A stretch of 28,393 nt of DNA, taken from Symbiotaphrina buchneri. Taxonomy: Eukaryota; Ascomycota; Symbiotaphrinales; Symbiotaphrinaceae. Made by a program: the position numbers and the translations under genes. Under the pieces are notes generated by a model that searched no databases, was not told the DNA's origin, and worked only from the letters and a program-made list of their open reading frames with translations. Below are positions 1 to 10,820 of the stretch, one piece after another. The stretch lies in assembly GCA_001599915.1 (NCBI GenBank), contig BCIG01000047.1, positions 1 through 28,393 of the forward strand, written 5' to 3'. Position 1 is the stretch's first letter, and the number at the start of each line of letters is the position of its first letter.

Positions 1-210
1 AGATCAGGTTCGCCATCTCAGATCAGGTTCGCCATCTTAGATCAAGGTTGGCCATCAAGATCAGTTTTGTCATCCAGATCAGGTTCGCAATCAAGATCAG
101 ATCCCACAATCGCTATCGCTATCAATATCGGAATCGCTGCAATGGGGAATCGCTGCAATCGGGAATGCAATCGGTATCGGATTCGCAACTATTGTTATCG
201 GAGGTTCCAA
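1..210. repeat. GATC-rich minisatellite at the left edge
   Basis: Positions 1-93 are five head-to-tail copies of an 18-19 nt unit close to AGATCAGGTTCGCCATCTC. The first two differ only at the last base and later copies drift. A sixth, more diverged copy (94-113) leads into a second array of about 16 nt built on AATCGCTGCAATCGGG and ATCGGTATCGG words (about 114-205). The array is cut by the window edge. The remaining bases to 419 are unique, A/T-richer and contain no gene I can support; they are the 3' flank of the hydrolase gene that ends at 420. Confidence 0.85.
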
Positions 211-419
211 TCACCGGGATCCATATCAGGTCGGTACGACTCTTGAAGAGCCACTGACGAACGGCCACGGGTTCCTGAGTATTTAATGAGGTTCAAGCGG
301 AGCAACCTGGGGGTGGTGGTAATGCTATTTTGATCTACAGAAATAATAAATAGCCAATGGATGCAGTATGAAACAGAACCCAGAACCTTTACATATGCCG
401 TAGAAAGATATGGTCCGAT

Positions 420-1477
420 CTAAAACACACTCAGCTGATCCACCATCAGCGTAATAGCCTCTTTACCCGCCTTCAACACACCATCCATGGCCAAGAACGG
501 ATGCGGCATGCCCTTCATGACCTGCAACTTCACCTCCACGCCATTCTTCCTCAGCTTGTCCGCATACGCCTCCCCCTCAGCCCTCAATACGTCCAGCTCG
601 CCGACCACGACCAGCGCCTTGGGCAGCTGCCTCCAATCATCTTGATAAAAGATTGGGCTCGCCTCAGGGTTATTCCACGTCTTCTCGTCAGGCAGGTAAT
701 GCCTTCGGTACCAGAGCATCTTTTCTGCGGGCAGAGCGGCGGTAAATTCAAATTCTTTGTACGCCCAGTTGCTTGTTGTCGTTGCGGTGTTATCCGTCAC
801 AGGCACAATCAGCAGTTGAGTCAGGAATGCCGGCATGCCGCGCTCGAGCGCTTTGTGAGTCATGATTGCTGCTAGGTTTCCGCCGGCTGAGGACCCGCCG
901 GTTGCTTGTTTGGAAAGGTCAAGGGAGAGGGCGGTGGCACCTTCCTCTTGCGCCCAGAGGACGGCTTCCCAGGAGTCATGAACGGCGGCCGGCCAGGGGT
1001 TTTCTGGAGCAAGTCTAAGGAAAAAGCGTAAGAGGAAAGCACGAGTCCACAGACTTCAGAACCTTACCTGTAGTCCACGCTAATGACCACGCAGTTCGCC
1101 CTCGCGGCCAAGTTGGTGCAGACAGTATTCTCGGTGTTGATGTTGCCCAAGACCCAGCCACCACCGTGATAGTATATCATGACAGGCCACCCGTTGGCTG
1201 GCTTCTCGCCCTGCGGCGTGAAACATCTCACCATAACATCTGGGCCTTCCGTCTCCCTCCGCTTGATGGCAAAGTCTTCCGTCTTCGCGACAGGCAGGGT
1301 AGGTCCACCACCGGGAATCAATGTCCCACTGCTCCGTGACGCCTCAACGGGCTGATAATGCACCTGCTGGTTGTTGATGATATATTGGTTGTAGAAGGCG
1401 ACATACTCTGGGTCGAGGCGGTCTTTGATCGATTCATGGAGAGGGTAAGGAGGAAGAGGGATGATGCTGGCAGACAT
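420..1477 (-). CDS. HSL-type alpha/beta hydrolase (esterase/lipase)
   Basis: A two-exon gene: exon 1 1477-1068, a 53-nt intron 1067-1015 (GTAAGG...TTAG), exon 2 1014-420, stop TAG, 334 aa. The spliced protein carries the hormone-sensitive-lipase family marks in order: the oxyanion-hole motif HGGGWVLGN, the DYRLAPENPWPA segment that spans the splice junction, the nucleophile elbow GGSSAGGN, the acid residue in GELDVLRAEGE and the histidine in KGMPHPF. The catalytic triad therefore looks intact. There is no signal peptide, so it is probably an intracellular esterase on small acyl esters or lactones. I chose the ATG at 1477; the frame is open slightly further upstream but without an ATG. It shares a 434-bp spacer with the divergent RidA gene. 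The substrate cannot be predicted. Confidence 0.93.
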
Positions 1478-1911
1478 GTTGGCTGAGAACAATGATTATT
1501 GACTGAATAGTCAAAACTGATGTCTAAAGGACTGACTGATGTTCTGGATCAAAAAAATATCGCCTCTGACAAAAGTTCATAAATTACCCCCACCATGCCA
1601 AGCAATGTGTCGGGCGGTGGAGCATCCATCCCACCGTAATCGCTCAGGGTGCTGGCCGATAAGGAAGAAGTGGAGATTCTTGCGTGGGCAGGGTTGGCAA
1701 GGGTAGTATGATTTCGCAACCGCGTTGCCCCTTCAGTTCTAGCCTGTCAACTTTCTAGAGCTATCGAGACTACGGTGCGAGAAGCTAGAGGCTGGTGGGA
1801 TGTGCACCCCAAAAGTTCCGGACACCTGTAAGTTCCAGATGGTCTACACGCATCACCTTCGACTACAAAAGACAGCAATCAAGAGCATAGCTTCTAACTA
1901 CATCAACCAAA
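1478..1911. promoter_or_regulatory. Shared divergent promoter region (hydrolase / RidA)
   Basis: A 434-bp spacer lies between two divergent start codons, so it must hold both promoters. It contains one CGATAAG word (1657-1663), which fits the HGATAR site of AreA-type GATA factors, and an A-rich run near 1550-1560 on the hydrolase side. No coding region is visible. A single GATA word of this length is expected by chance, so it is weak evidence on its own. Confidence 0.45.
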
Positions 1912-2393
1912 ATGTCAAAGACTCCTATCCTCACTGACAAGGCGCCCAAACCTTTGCCGGGCATATATTCCCAAGCAATTGTCGCCGCCGGCCAAGTCTT
2001 CTGCTCGGGGGCCGTTGCTCTTGACCCCGCGACGGGCAAGCTCATCGAGGGAGATATCCAAGCCCACACAGTAAGTGGCCAAAGTCTTCATAAGAATGTG
2101 CACACTGACGTCGCCCAGCACCAATGCATCAAGAACCTGACTGCAGTCCTGGAAGCGGCGGGCTCCAACATCGACAAAGTCGTCAAGGTCAATGTGTTCC
2201 TCTCGGACATGGATAATTTCAGTAAGATGAACGAGATTTATACCCAATATTGGGGCGATGTCAAGCCTTGCAGGACGTGAGTTGATGCAATCTAGGAGCC
2301 GGGGATCGGTGGCTAATCTGCAGCAGATGTGTGGCCGTGAAGACATTGCCGCTGAATACCGATGTGGAGATTGAGTGCATCGCGTTGCTCTAG
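1912..2393 (+). CDS. RidA (YjgF/YER057c/UK114) family imine/enamine deaminase
   Basis: Three exons (1912-2070, 2119-2276, 2327-2393) with introns of 48 and 50 nt encode 127 aa, the normal length for the family. Exon 1 gives the N-terminal strand with PGIYSQAI and GQVFCSGAVALDPATGKL. Exon 2 gives NLTAVLEAAGSNIDKVVKVNVFLSDM. Exon 3 restores the signature KPCRTCVAVKTLPLNTDVEIECIA-like ending, keeping the arginine and terminal glutamate that line the substrate pocket in RidA. Family members form trimers and hydrolyse reactive 2-aminoacrylate-type enamines and imines; relatives act in specific catabolic routes such as 2-aminomuconate deamination. No mitochondrial leader is obvious, so a cytosolic place is likely. 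It is divergent from the hydrolase and just upstream of a regulator gene. Confidence 0.94.
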
Positions 2394-2829
2394 GGGAACA
2401 AAATAGGAAGGACTGCATCTGGAATGGGGTAAAAGTGGATAGTATTAGCTGGGAAAAGAACAATGAAAGACTAGTTAATGGCTTGTAGAAATGGTTAACT
2501 TGCAGTGACTGCCTGTACATTTGAGCAAACAAAGGTGGTTTGGCGACGTTTGCAACCGCCGTTCTAGTTGTGCCCCGTCTGTGGGGATAGATTGATGCAA
2601 TGGTAGCACCGTTCCAAGTATAATATCCATCTACATGGCACCTCGAATGTAGCAGATTTTGCATAATTAAAGAATTCGAAAGGGTCAAGATCAGATTCCT
2701 GGACACTTTGTGGCGGAGAAGCCTTTCCAATCCAAGCCATTCCAGTTAAGGCCTAGCGACTGCTCCTTGTCGACGCATCGTACCTGCCGAGATCTTGATC
2801 CACCTCTCATCGCTATCATCGCTATCAGC
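2394..2829. other. Intergenic region, RidA 3' flank and regulator promoter
   Basis: 436 bp between the RidA stop and the chosen ATG of the C2H2 regulator. It holds the RidA 3' end and the regulator promoter. The regulator frame is open upstream to an ATG at 2710, but that extension (about 40 residues rich in Lys/Pro/Ser) resembles no part of the family. I see no RNA gene or repeat. Confidence 0.4.
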
Positions 2830-5095
2830 ATGTCTGCCTCATCCCCTACAGCTCACGCCAAACGGCATGTTTGCAATGAGCCTGGTTGTGGAAAAGCTTT
2901 CTGGAGATCTGAACATTTGTCTAGGCATCGCCTGAACCGTATGTATCCCCTATGCGTGCCTCCTCACCATCCCGTTGACCATTGCCACTAGACCGACCCA
3001 AGAAAGTCTTCTCATGTACACAATGTCCGAAACAGTTCGTCAGAATCGATCTACTCCAGCGACATCAAAAACGGCATGAAAAGGGCATGTGGTATCGGAA
3101 CGTGGGTGGACGAGTGGAGAAGACGGTCTCACCCAATGACGTGGATAAAACGTCTCCATCGTCGTCTCTACACACGGCACCAGAAGCACCACCCGACATT
3201 TCCGAGGACACTGTACATGTCAATCCGACTGTGGATATGACGGAGAACTATGACTTCAATCTACTGGCCCCTGTCGACGGAGCCAACTCGCTCTTTTTCG
3301 ACGATTCGATGGATCTTCAAGACTTACCGGATGACCTGGATTGGATTTTTGAAGATACATCGTTAGGCCTGGAGCCAATGTCGAGTTTCCAGGCTATGAC
3401 TCCTTCGGCTTCTCTTCACTCATTGATATCTCCGCCGCTTTTATATACCCCGCAAGCTTTGGTTCCAGCGCCTGTTCAATCGGGAGAATGGAGCATCGTC
3501 CAGTCGAGGTTGCTGGCCTGTTTGGCTAGTCTTCCTCCTGAGATCTTACACACATCTTTCTTCGATCCAGTCAATCTAGCAATGTCGTACGACTTATATT
3601 TCGAAAACTATGACCCTCATTTTCCTATTCTTCATCGACCTTCTCTATCTCCCGCGGAAGCATCTCCACTGCTCGTCGCAGCCATTGTCACTTTGGGCGC
3701 TACTTTGTCATCTGATACTCATATTTGCAATATCGCGCAGAGGATCCATGATTCTTTACGGTGGATTGTCTTCAGCGTGAGTGGTCTGTAAATTCTACAT
3801 AATCCTGGCTGATTACAAACACAGAGCGGAAAATTCGAACCACCGGCACCTCTTTGGTGCCTGCAAGCCTTGTTGATCATTCAAGCACATGCCAAGATGC
3901 GCTCGACTAGGAAACATCATGAGATGGCACATGTATTCCACGGCGCCATTATCACCGTGAGTGAGAGTCCTTATCTGGTTTATGTTACGCATTCTGACCT
4001 TCCTAGATGATGAGAAGAGGCAGTGCATACTCTACAGCAGCAACAGTTGGCAGCCATCAGTATACTTCTTTGGAACGGTCATGGCATCAGTGGGTTGAGG
4101 ACGAATCATCGCGAAGAACCGCCTTCTTCGCTTTTGTCATGGATGCGCAACATTTCTCCCTATTCGGCCACACACCAGTCTTATCGGCGAACGATATCCG
4201 TCTTCCCTTGCCATGTGCGGACACCTTATGGGACAGTCCAACGCCGGAGCATTGGCACGAACAGATGCAGCATGCTCCAGAGCCGCCCCAATTCTTGCCT
4301 ACCCTTAGAGCATTATTGGGCAAGACTCCAGTTCCCGCAACTTGCAGTGCTTACTCCAGATTTATTCTCCTACATGGACTACTAAGTGTCATCACACATC
4401 TTCTTGCTAGGGATGTGACTACCTTGGGCGTTGGAGCAGGGAAGCCTTTCTCCCGCGAGTCATCGACCTCCTCATCGCATAATGAAGACTGGAGAGATAT
4501 TCTCAGTCGCGCCATAGATACTTGGTCCTTCTCGTTGCTGTCACAAACTCCATCTTTGTGTCTCGAAGCTGCAAGGCCCATGCACCGGATGGCGCACATT
4601 ACGCTCTACTGCAACATCATCGACTTTCACATAGTGGCGGGTGCCCCATCACTTCTTGGTAGTTTGCTTTCACGAAATGACTACTCGAAAGCCAAATCTC
4701 GTGTACGGTCATGGAGCGAGAATGAGGATGCCAAAAAGGCTCTGTACCACTCTCTGCTGCTGATACAGGAGACGGTGTTCACCAGCAGAAGCTACCGCGC
4801 ACGGGATGACAATATCTCTTTGCGTCCGTGGTGCTTATACCATGCGACGCTAATACTATGGGCCTATGGCTTCATGACCGAAGGAAAGACGGATGATAAT
4901 ATTGCCTTATTAGGAGCAGAGGAGTATCTGGTCAGGATGCTGAGTACATTGACCATGGAGAAGGGAAAGATAAAAGGGGCAAATAGGACCAAGGGCTTGA
5001 TTCTAGTTGTCAGGGATGCTTTGGAAGGTTGTCGATGGGAATTGATGGACGAGGCGTATGTTACTCTTGGGCGTTTGGTTGGAATATCTCAATGA
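2830..5095 (+). CDS. C2H2 zinc-finger transcription factor with fungal regulatory domain
   Basis: Four exons (2830-2938, 2992-3776, 3825-3956, 4007-5095) encode 704 aa; introns are 48-53 nt. Two fingers sit at the extreme N-terminus: Cys15, Cys20, His33, His37 and Cys45, Cys48, His61, His65; the first intron falls between them, inside the linker HRPKK. An acidic, Ser/Thr-rich stretch follows (about residues 70-170). The fungal-specific middle homology region begins near residue 235 with YFENYDPHFPILHRPS and continues through the exon 3-4 junction. This two-finger plus Fungal_trans layout is typical of ascomycete pathway regulators. It lies between RidA and a lactonase gene, so it may control the neighbouring catabolic genes (inference). 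An alternative ATG at 2710 would add 40 residues. Confidence 0.93.
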
Positions 5096-5185
5096 GAACT
5101 CGTTGATTGATACATGCATTTATGATTTTTGGATCTTGATATCCCTATCCAACCTATTTACAGCTTCAAACCGTCCCACCGTCTT

Positions 5186-6276
5186 TTAACCAGCGAACTC
5201 ATACTTTGGCTGCCCCTTGTAACCTTTTGGTTTATACATGAACATATGCCCACCCTCGTCATCCGCTTTTGCGTCCGGGCTTTTGTCTTTGCCCGTTGCT
5301 ACATAGATGATGTCGAAATTCTTCCCTCCCCAAGTCGTACATGCCATGTTCCTCGCAGAGAAAATGATGTCTTTTAGGTGCTTACCTTCGGGGCTGAAGA
5401 CCATCACTCGGTACGATGCGAAAACTGCGATCCAGAGATTTCCTTCGGTGCTTATGGGCGGTCAGCGAATTGTTTTTGGAGAAATATGGGGAGCCATACT
5501 CTGTAACCATGCCGTCTGGCTCTCCGAAAGAATCCCGCCGATCGATCAGTAACCGTTTGTTTGAGATTGCCCCAGTCTCTGCGTCAAAGTCGTATGCAAA
5601 CACCATCATCGCAACCGAATCATTCAAGTACACTGGCACCATCAGCTACGCCCACCGCTTTCAGCCGAACAAACTCACTCGTCTTGTTATCGGGACTCCA
5701 AGCCAAACCGTTCCCACATACCAATCCTTTCTCCATCAAATGCAAACTGCCATCCGGATCATACCTCCACAGGCGGCCCTTGGGCTCACCGTGACTGGCG
5801 GGCAACTGGTTGGCACCGTACGCCATGCCCACCCTATCAATCTCCGCCAACCAAAACCGACCTTTTACATCAACACCGCCATCATTAAACCTCAAGATAT
5901 CCCGTTGATCTGTCGGGATGATCTCCTTGACGATATCCAACTTCCCTGTCGCCTCATCCATAAACGCCACGCCCTGGTAGTACGCGCAGACATAGCTGCC
6001 AGGGTGGTCTTTGCGGAAGAACATCACCGTCACCGAATCCTCAAGCTGAAGAACCCGTGCCTTGCCGATGGCTTCGCCCGTGTCTGGATCGACCTTTAGG
6101 ATATGCAGCTCCGCTGGCTCACAGAGGCAGTCTACCCAGTGTAGCGTGCTGTCGCTGGCGCGGTAGGTGGGCGCTTCACCCAGGTTCATCCCGGGCGTGC
6201 AACGGTACCAGGCGCTGCCGCCATCGATGGACTCCAGAGGGCCCGGCATGGGCTCTCGGGAGTATGGTATGGGCAT
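5186..6276 (-). CDS. SMP-30/gluconolactonase/LRE-like lactonase
   Basis: Three exons (6276-5679, 5632-5500, 5450-5186) with introns of 46 and 49 nt encode 331 aa, usual for this six-bladed propeller family. Recognisable marks are GEAPTYRASDSTLHWVD near the N-terminus (metal-binding Glu), RFNDGGVDVKGRFWLAEID (metal-binding Asn/Asp), NGLAWSPDNKT joined across intron 1 to MYLNDS (metal-ligand Asp region), and TEGNLWIAVFASYRV after intron 2. Members open sugar lactones or related esters with a divalent metal. It ends 90 bp from the regulator stop in tail-to-tail orientation and is divergent from the permease, with an 821-bp spacer. No signal peptide is seen, so it is likely cytosolic. The specific lactone is unknown. 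Confidence 0.93.
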
Positions 6277-7097
6277 TATGATGACAGCGCGATGACTACT
6301 CGGTGGGCAATAATATGGCTGTTTCTAGCTCAGGAACAGGAAAGATTATGGACTGATGGAGGAGATGGAGGGGCTCTGAAGCTCCAGCCCGAATGAGAGC
6401 TTGGACCCTGGATAAGTGGCGGGCGGCCTTATCGGTTGGTTAACAACCCTGCAAGTTACGTGGATTGTGAAGGGGTTTGCCCACGTTCCCTGTGGAAAAG
6501 ACTCTTGGCTGGTATGCTAATATGAGAACAGGTTAGTGGCCGGCAATACGGCTTATCTGACATTTGCCGACAGAATACAAGACGTATGGCGAGAGGAAGA
6601 TACAATCTGGCTTGAGTGATACGCGATCATACCTGCACCTGTCGTTGCTATATTTTGGATTTGAACTACGGACAGAAACCAAAGATGACAATGACCACAA
6701 TTCGGGCCCTTGGGAAACGCCGGGAAACCAGGCGGAGGCGGCCGATTGCCGGCTTATCGAGTCCTGAACCTCTAACGTTCTAGCGCGACACGGACATCCA
6801 ATCCAACCGCTGCATTTCATGACGATCGCTACCCCCACGCAAGAGATACGGTCACGCGCTGCCCTTACACGTCCCCTGTGAGCACTGAACAGGGGTAGGA
6901 TGGCGGACAGATACGAGGAGGAGATACGAGGAGATAGGAGAATGAGTCTCATGGTATGGCAGCTGTCAAGCCGGCTGTTAAATCCTACGGGGCCGTCGTC
7001 ACCATCTCGTCCACGCTTCCCGGCTTCATTAGACGACGGGAGAAGGAAACTAGAAGTTCTAGCTGCAACTTTGCTGTCAAAGCGTTAAACTTTCAAG
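6277..7097. promoter_or_regulatory. Long divergent promoter with several GATA-factor words
   Basis: 821 bp separate the start codons of the lactonase (-) and permease (+). HGATAR words occur at 6428-6434, 6552-6558 and 6753-6759 (all as CTTATCN on the plus strand) and at 6932-6937 (AGATAG). A further GATAAG at 6411 is preceded by G. About two or three such words are expected by chance in this length, so enrichment is mild. Nitrogen-regulated nucleobase and allantoin permeases in Aspergillus are commonly under AreA, which makes the sites plausible. No open frame here looks like a gene. Confidence 0.5.
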
Positions 7098-8959
7098 ATG
7101 GAATCTCAAGATGGTGGATCGCGCTGGTCGCGCATGAAGCGCGCGTTTTCCAGCCCAAAAGCGTTCCACGAAGCGGTCAAGCTGCCTAGCTCCTCGATGC
7201 TGGTCAACGAGGATTTATTGCCGTCTGGGCCTAATCGAAGAACCTGGGGCGCTCTTCATTTCTTTGCTTAGTAGGTTCATGCCGAAATCCGATTTGGATA
7301 CATACTAACTGTCGCAGCTGGTGGAGCGAGTCCTGGGCGGTATCAACATGGTCCATTGGGAGTGCCATGATCGCCCTTGGAGCTACTGTCCGAGATGCCA
7401 TGCTTATTGTTCTTTTCGCGAATATACTCTCCACCGTTGTCATCATCTTCAACGGTCGTGCTGCTGCCAGATACCATATCGGCTACCCTGTGTTGTCCAG
7501 GGTTAGCTTTGGAATCTACGGTGCATACTTTGTCGTTGTCTTGAGGGCTATCCTTGGGATCATCTGGGTATGTGGGCAAAAACCTGATGGTTTCAGCATT
7601 GCTAATCGGCTGCATAGGGTGGTGTACAACTATACTTTGAGGGCCAATTTGTCTCGATCTGTCTGCGATGCATATTCCCCGGCTGGGAGAGAATTCCGAA
7701 TCACATTCCAGCTGTAAGATGCGGCCTTATCCGACTCCTCACTGCTTTCTGACCTGAACTATAGAATCAATACATTACAACTCAAGTGATGGTCGGCTTC
7801 TTCCTTGCCTTCCTCTTCACTCTACCGTTCATGTTCATCCACACGACCAAGATTCGCCATCTGTTCACAGCCAAATCGGTGATCCTTCCTCTTGCAGGTC
7901 TTGGTATCGTCTGCTGGGCAACTTCTTCAAATGGAGGTGTCTCGGCCAATAAACTCGTCGACACTTCCGTGAGGACTTCCACCTCTGTCTTTGCCTGGGG
8001 TCTTATTGCGCAATTCAACAGCGTTATGGGCGCCAACTCCGCTTTGCTCGTTACAGTTCCCGACTTGGCTCGATACTCCAAGACGAAGAATGCACAGGTG
8101 TATGGGCAGGCGTTGGGTCTGCCATTGGCTCAAACCATCTGTGCAGCCTTCGGGATAATTACGACAGTAAGTCAGGAAACCCCCAGTTCCTGATCTGTCT
8201 AATAGGTTACAGTCTGCCGTCAAGAACATGTACGGACAAGCCTACTGGAACCCATACGATCTCCTCAATGGCATTCTGGAGGAAGGATACACTTCCAAGG
8301 CAAGAGCAGGTGTCTTCTTCGCCGCTGCCGCATTTGCATTCGCCACTCTTGGCACTTCTATCGCCTGCAATATCACTCCCTTTGCTGCAGACGTGACATG
8401 CTTAGCACCAAAATATATCAACATCATCCGCGGGCAGTTCCTCTGCCTCCTGATTGCCTTTGCCATCGTCCCATGGCGAATTGTCTCGACGGCCAACGGC
8501 TTTCTAACATTCCTGGGTGGCTACTCCATCTTCCAAGGCCCTGTCGTCGGCATCATGATCGTCGATTACTTCTGGTCGCGCAAAGGCAATATTGATCTTG
8601 GCGACTTGTACACTACCTCTGCCGTCGGTCGCTACTTCTACACCAAGGGAATAAATATCCGCGCATTTGCAGCTTTCGTCATTGGCTTCATACTGCCCCT
8701 GCCGGGATTCATTGGCAGCTTTGGAAATACGCTCAGCGCGGCTGCGTCGGATATGTTTTCGCTGGGCTGGGTCCTGAGCTTTGTGATGGGTTCGCTGTCG
8801 TATTTCGTGATTTGTCTGATCTGGAAAGTTCCTGGGGATGATGCTAGCTTACCGTTTGAGACTAGGGTTGAGGAGGGTGAGCAAACGGTCGTGCATGGTA
8901 TTCAAGTCGAGGCACCGGTTGAGAAGGAGGCGCCTAAGGTTAGCAGTGAAGTTGTTTGA
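7098..8959 (+). CDS. NCS1 family permease, Fur-type (uracil/allantoin/nucleobase-like)
   Basis: Five exons (7098-7270, 7318-7567, 7618-7713, 7765-8166, 8213-8959) encode 555 aa, normal for a 12-TM NCS1 carrier; introns are 46-51 nt and the first has a clear CTAAC branch point. The start ATG at 7098 gives a cytosolic N-tail ending in NEDLLPSGPNRRTW, the standard entry to TM1. Further family marks are the TM1-TM2 segment WWSESWAVSTWSIGSAMIA, VLSRVSFGIYGAYF, GGVQLYFEGQFVS, VMGANSALLVTVPDLARY, and WNPYDLLNGIL in the region that characterises the Fur branch rather than the Fcy branch. It moves a nucleobase-like substrate with H+ across the plasma membrane. Which one (uracil, allantoin, uridine, thiamine-like) cannot be decided. 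The C-tail is Glu/Val-rich. Confidence 0.94.
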
Positions 8960-9186
8960 GCTGCTGAGTGGCTATCTGAAATTATAATCCTCAGATGGGT
9001 TACCGACTGAACTGTTGGACAGATTGAAATCCTTTCTTCGCAACATTTCGCATGCAGGGGACGGACTTCGAAGTCAAAGACAAAGTATTCTTGATTAATG
9101 ATTAAAAAAATTTGTATCTAAATACGCATTTCTCTATCGGCTTGGCTGCAGTTGTCAGCCAGCAATTTTGCCCAATAAGCCATCTA

Positions 9187-10475
9187 TTAGAGCGGCACCC
9201 TGCTGTTGAAGAACTCATTCAACAGAGCGATATGATCCTGTGTCGCGACGGGCACTTGAGTATAACCCACCGGTAGCCCATTCGCATTGATCGGAGCTGG
9301 CGGTGACAGGTGGAAAGTTGTTGCACTGGAACTGTTACTGGGCGTCCAGGATGCCAGGGTTCCGTTGCCGTGATAGCTGCCGCCCGTATTGGGATTTGAC
9401 GTCTTGACAAAGTTGGCCCAGTAGCTGCTCAGTGTTTCCGCGATCTCGTAGTCCACGGGCTGCCAAGGCAGATCAGTGCCATAGAGATTATTGAACACGT
9501 ATGTAATCTCAGACATGTGGTGGGCTCCCTGGTCTTGCCCTGGTGGCGCATGGTCCCAATAGTAAGTGTAGAAAGGCGAAGAAGCCGACTTGGCCCAGTA
9601 ATTGCCAAAATTCCAGGAGCCAACGAGAGACGTGTCACGTGCGATTAGATTAGTGTTCATCGACGCTTGCGTGGAATTGTCTGCGGGGTACTCTTCCAGA
9701 AATTGGGGCGCGAAAGAGCCGTACGTCGAATTAAGCGTACTGATGTAGTTCGCAACTGTCACATTCGTCCAATACGCCGCCCCGGACTCATCCTTCGTGT
9801 TACCGGTGATCAATGGCACGTCATTGGCGGGCCCGGTTTGCAATTCCTCCCAGTAGGTTTCCGTGAAGGCGTAGCCACCCAGCGTGGCTCTCCAGTTCTG
9901 GAATGATGTGAAACCGCTGTATTCGTTGATTGTCTGGGCGGAGACTTGGCGAAGCTGTTTGAGAGTAGTTACGTTGAGGGTCGATTTGAATTCGGCACCT
10001 AATTGCAAAGAGGTCGACATGTTGTTGTAGCCTTCTGCTCAGTGGCCGCAGGGTCATGCGGATCCCGGATGCCGCTCTCGGCAATGGCGCCAACGATGAG
10101 GCCTTTTGCGAGAGGACTGTTGACAGTGTGGTAAACAGCCGCGCTCCCAGCTGACTGACCAACGGTAGTGATGTGGTCTGGGTCACCACCAAAGTCCGCA
10201 ATGTTCTCGTGCACCCATTTAAGCGCCGCAATCTGGTCCAGAAGACCATAATTCCCGGTGGTGATATTTCCGGACTCCTCCCAAAGTTCTGGCAATGCGA
10301 GCCAGCCATATGGGCCTGTGCGATAGTTGTAGGTGACGACAAGAATATCTTTGAGCGCCAGACCACCCCCATCGAACATACTCCACGCACCGTTGGCACC
10401 AGCAGGATAACTCCAGATCATGACGGGCCGCTTCTCTGCAGTGGAATTTGCGGAGGTCCAGATGTTGAGATTCAG
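9187..10475 (-). pseudogene. Type-B carboxylesterase, 5'-truncated and frameshifted
   Basis: Homology to secreted fungal carboxylesterases begins abruptly at LNLNIWTS (about 10475) and runs to the stop at 9187. Still present are VVTYNYRTGPYGWLALPEL, NYGLLDQIAALKWV, the nucleophile motif GQSAGS, the acid region TKDESGAAYW and the histidine region GAHHMSEI. Several Asn-X-Ser/Thr sites fit a secreted origin. Missing are the signal peptide and the first 100 or so residues (the usual FRGIPYA and EDCL blocks); the frame upstream closes within 60 bp and no plausible exon follows. The usual HGGG oxyanion motif reads YPAGANG here. Near 10040 the frame shifts by one base, with no intron able to explain it, after which the protein resumes at AEGYNNMSTSLQ. 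Two independent lesions make a dead gene the best reading; the frameshift alone could be an assembly error. Confidence 0.85.
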
Positions 10476-10820
10476 TAGGTAAAGGATGGGAGGGGGGCTA
10501 GCTAGATATAATCGGGCGACAAGGTATCCTATTGTCGTGAGTTATATTACAGTACCTAACATGGGAATCATTCTCACGAGACGTCTGGAATGAGCTCCTT
10601 CATTTACTTTGCCGGTTAGGTAATTGTTCCTGGACGGTATCGTGTGCTTGAAATCCTTCGTTTAGTTCTGAAAGCCCGGGGTGTCGGGACTTGGGAGCAG
10701 GCGACCACGCGCTTAGAGCGGTGTTCAAAGCTGTTGCTACCACCCCCTGCTTGGTTCGACACTCTCGTGCAGCGCACTCTTCAAACGTCGGCCTCTACAA
10801 CCTGTTGCGACGTCACCAAT
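10476..10820. other. Spacer between esterase remnant and GH3 gene
   Basis: 345 bp holding the presumed GH3 promoter and the place where the missing esterase 5' end should have been. I find no esterase N-terminal residues here on the minus strand and no other gene. A G-rich run (GGGAGGGGGG) sits at the breakpoint around 10488-10498. Confidence 0.4.

Noticed and set aside
1915-2730. A 271-codon antisense frame over the RidA gene
   Set aside because: It runs through both RidA introns and matches no family; the plus-strand exons restore a full RidA protein, so this is a mirror of coding bias.
5129-5185. A separate small gene between the regulator and the lactonase
   Set aside because: The interval is only 90 bp of 3' flank for two convergent genes; the open frame there continues antisense into the lactonase.
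5416-6099. A 227-codon plus-strand frame opposite the lactonase
   Set aside because: Arg/His/Pro-rich composition typical of antisense translation; the minus strand gives a complete, properly spliced SMP-30 protein.
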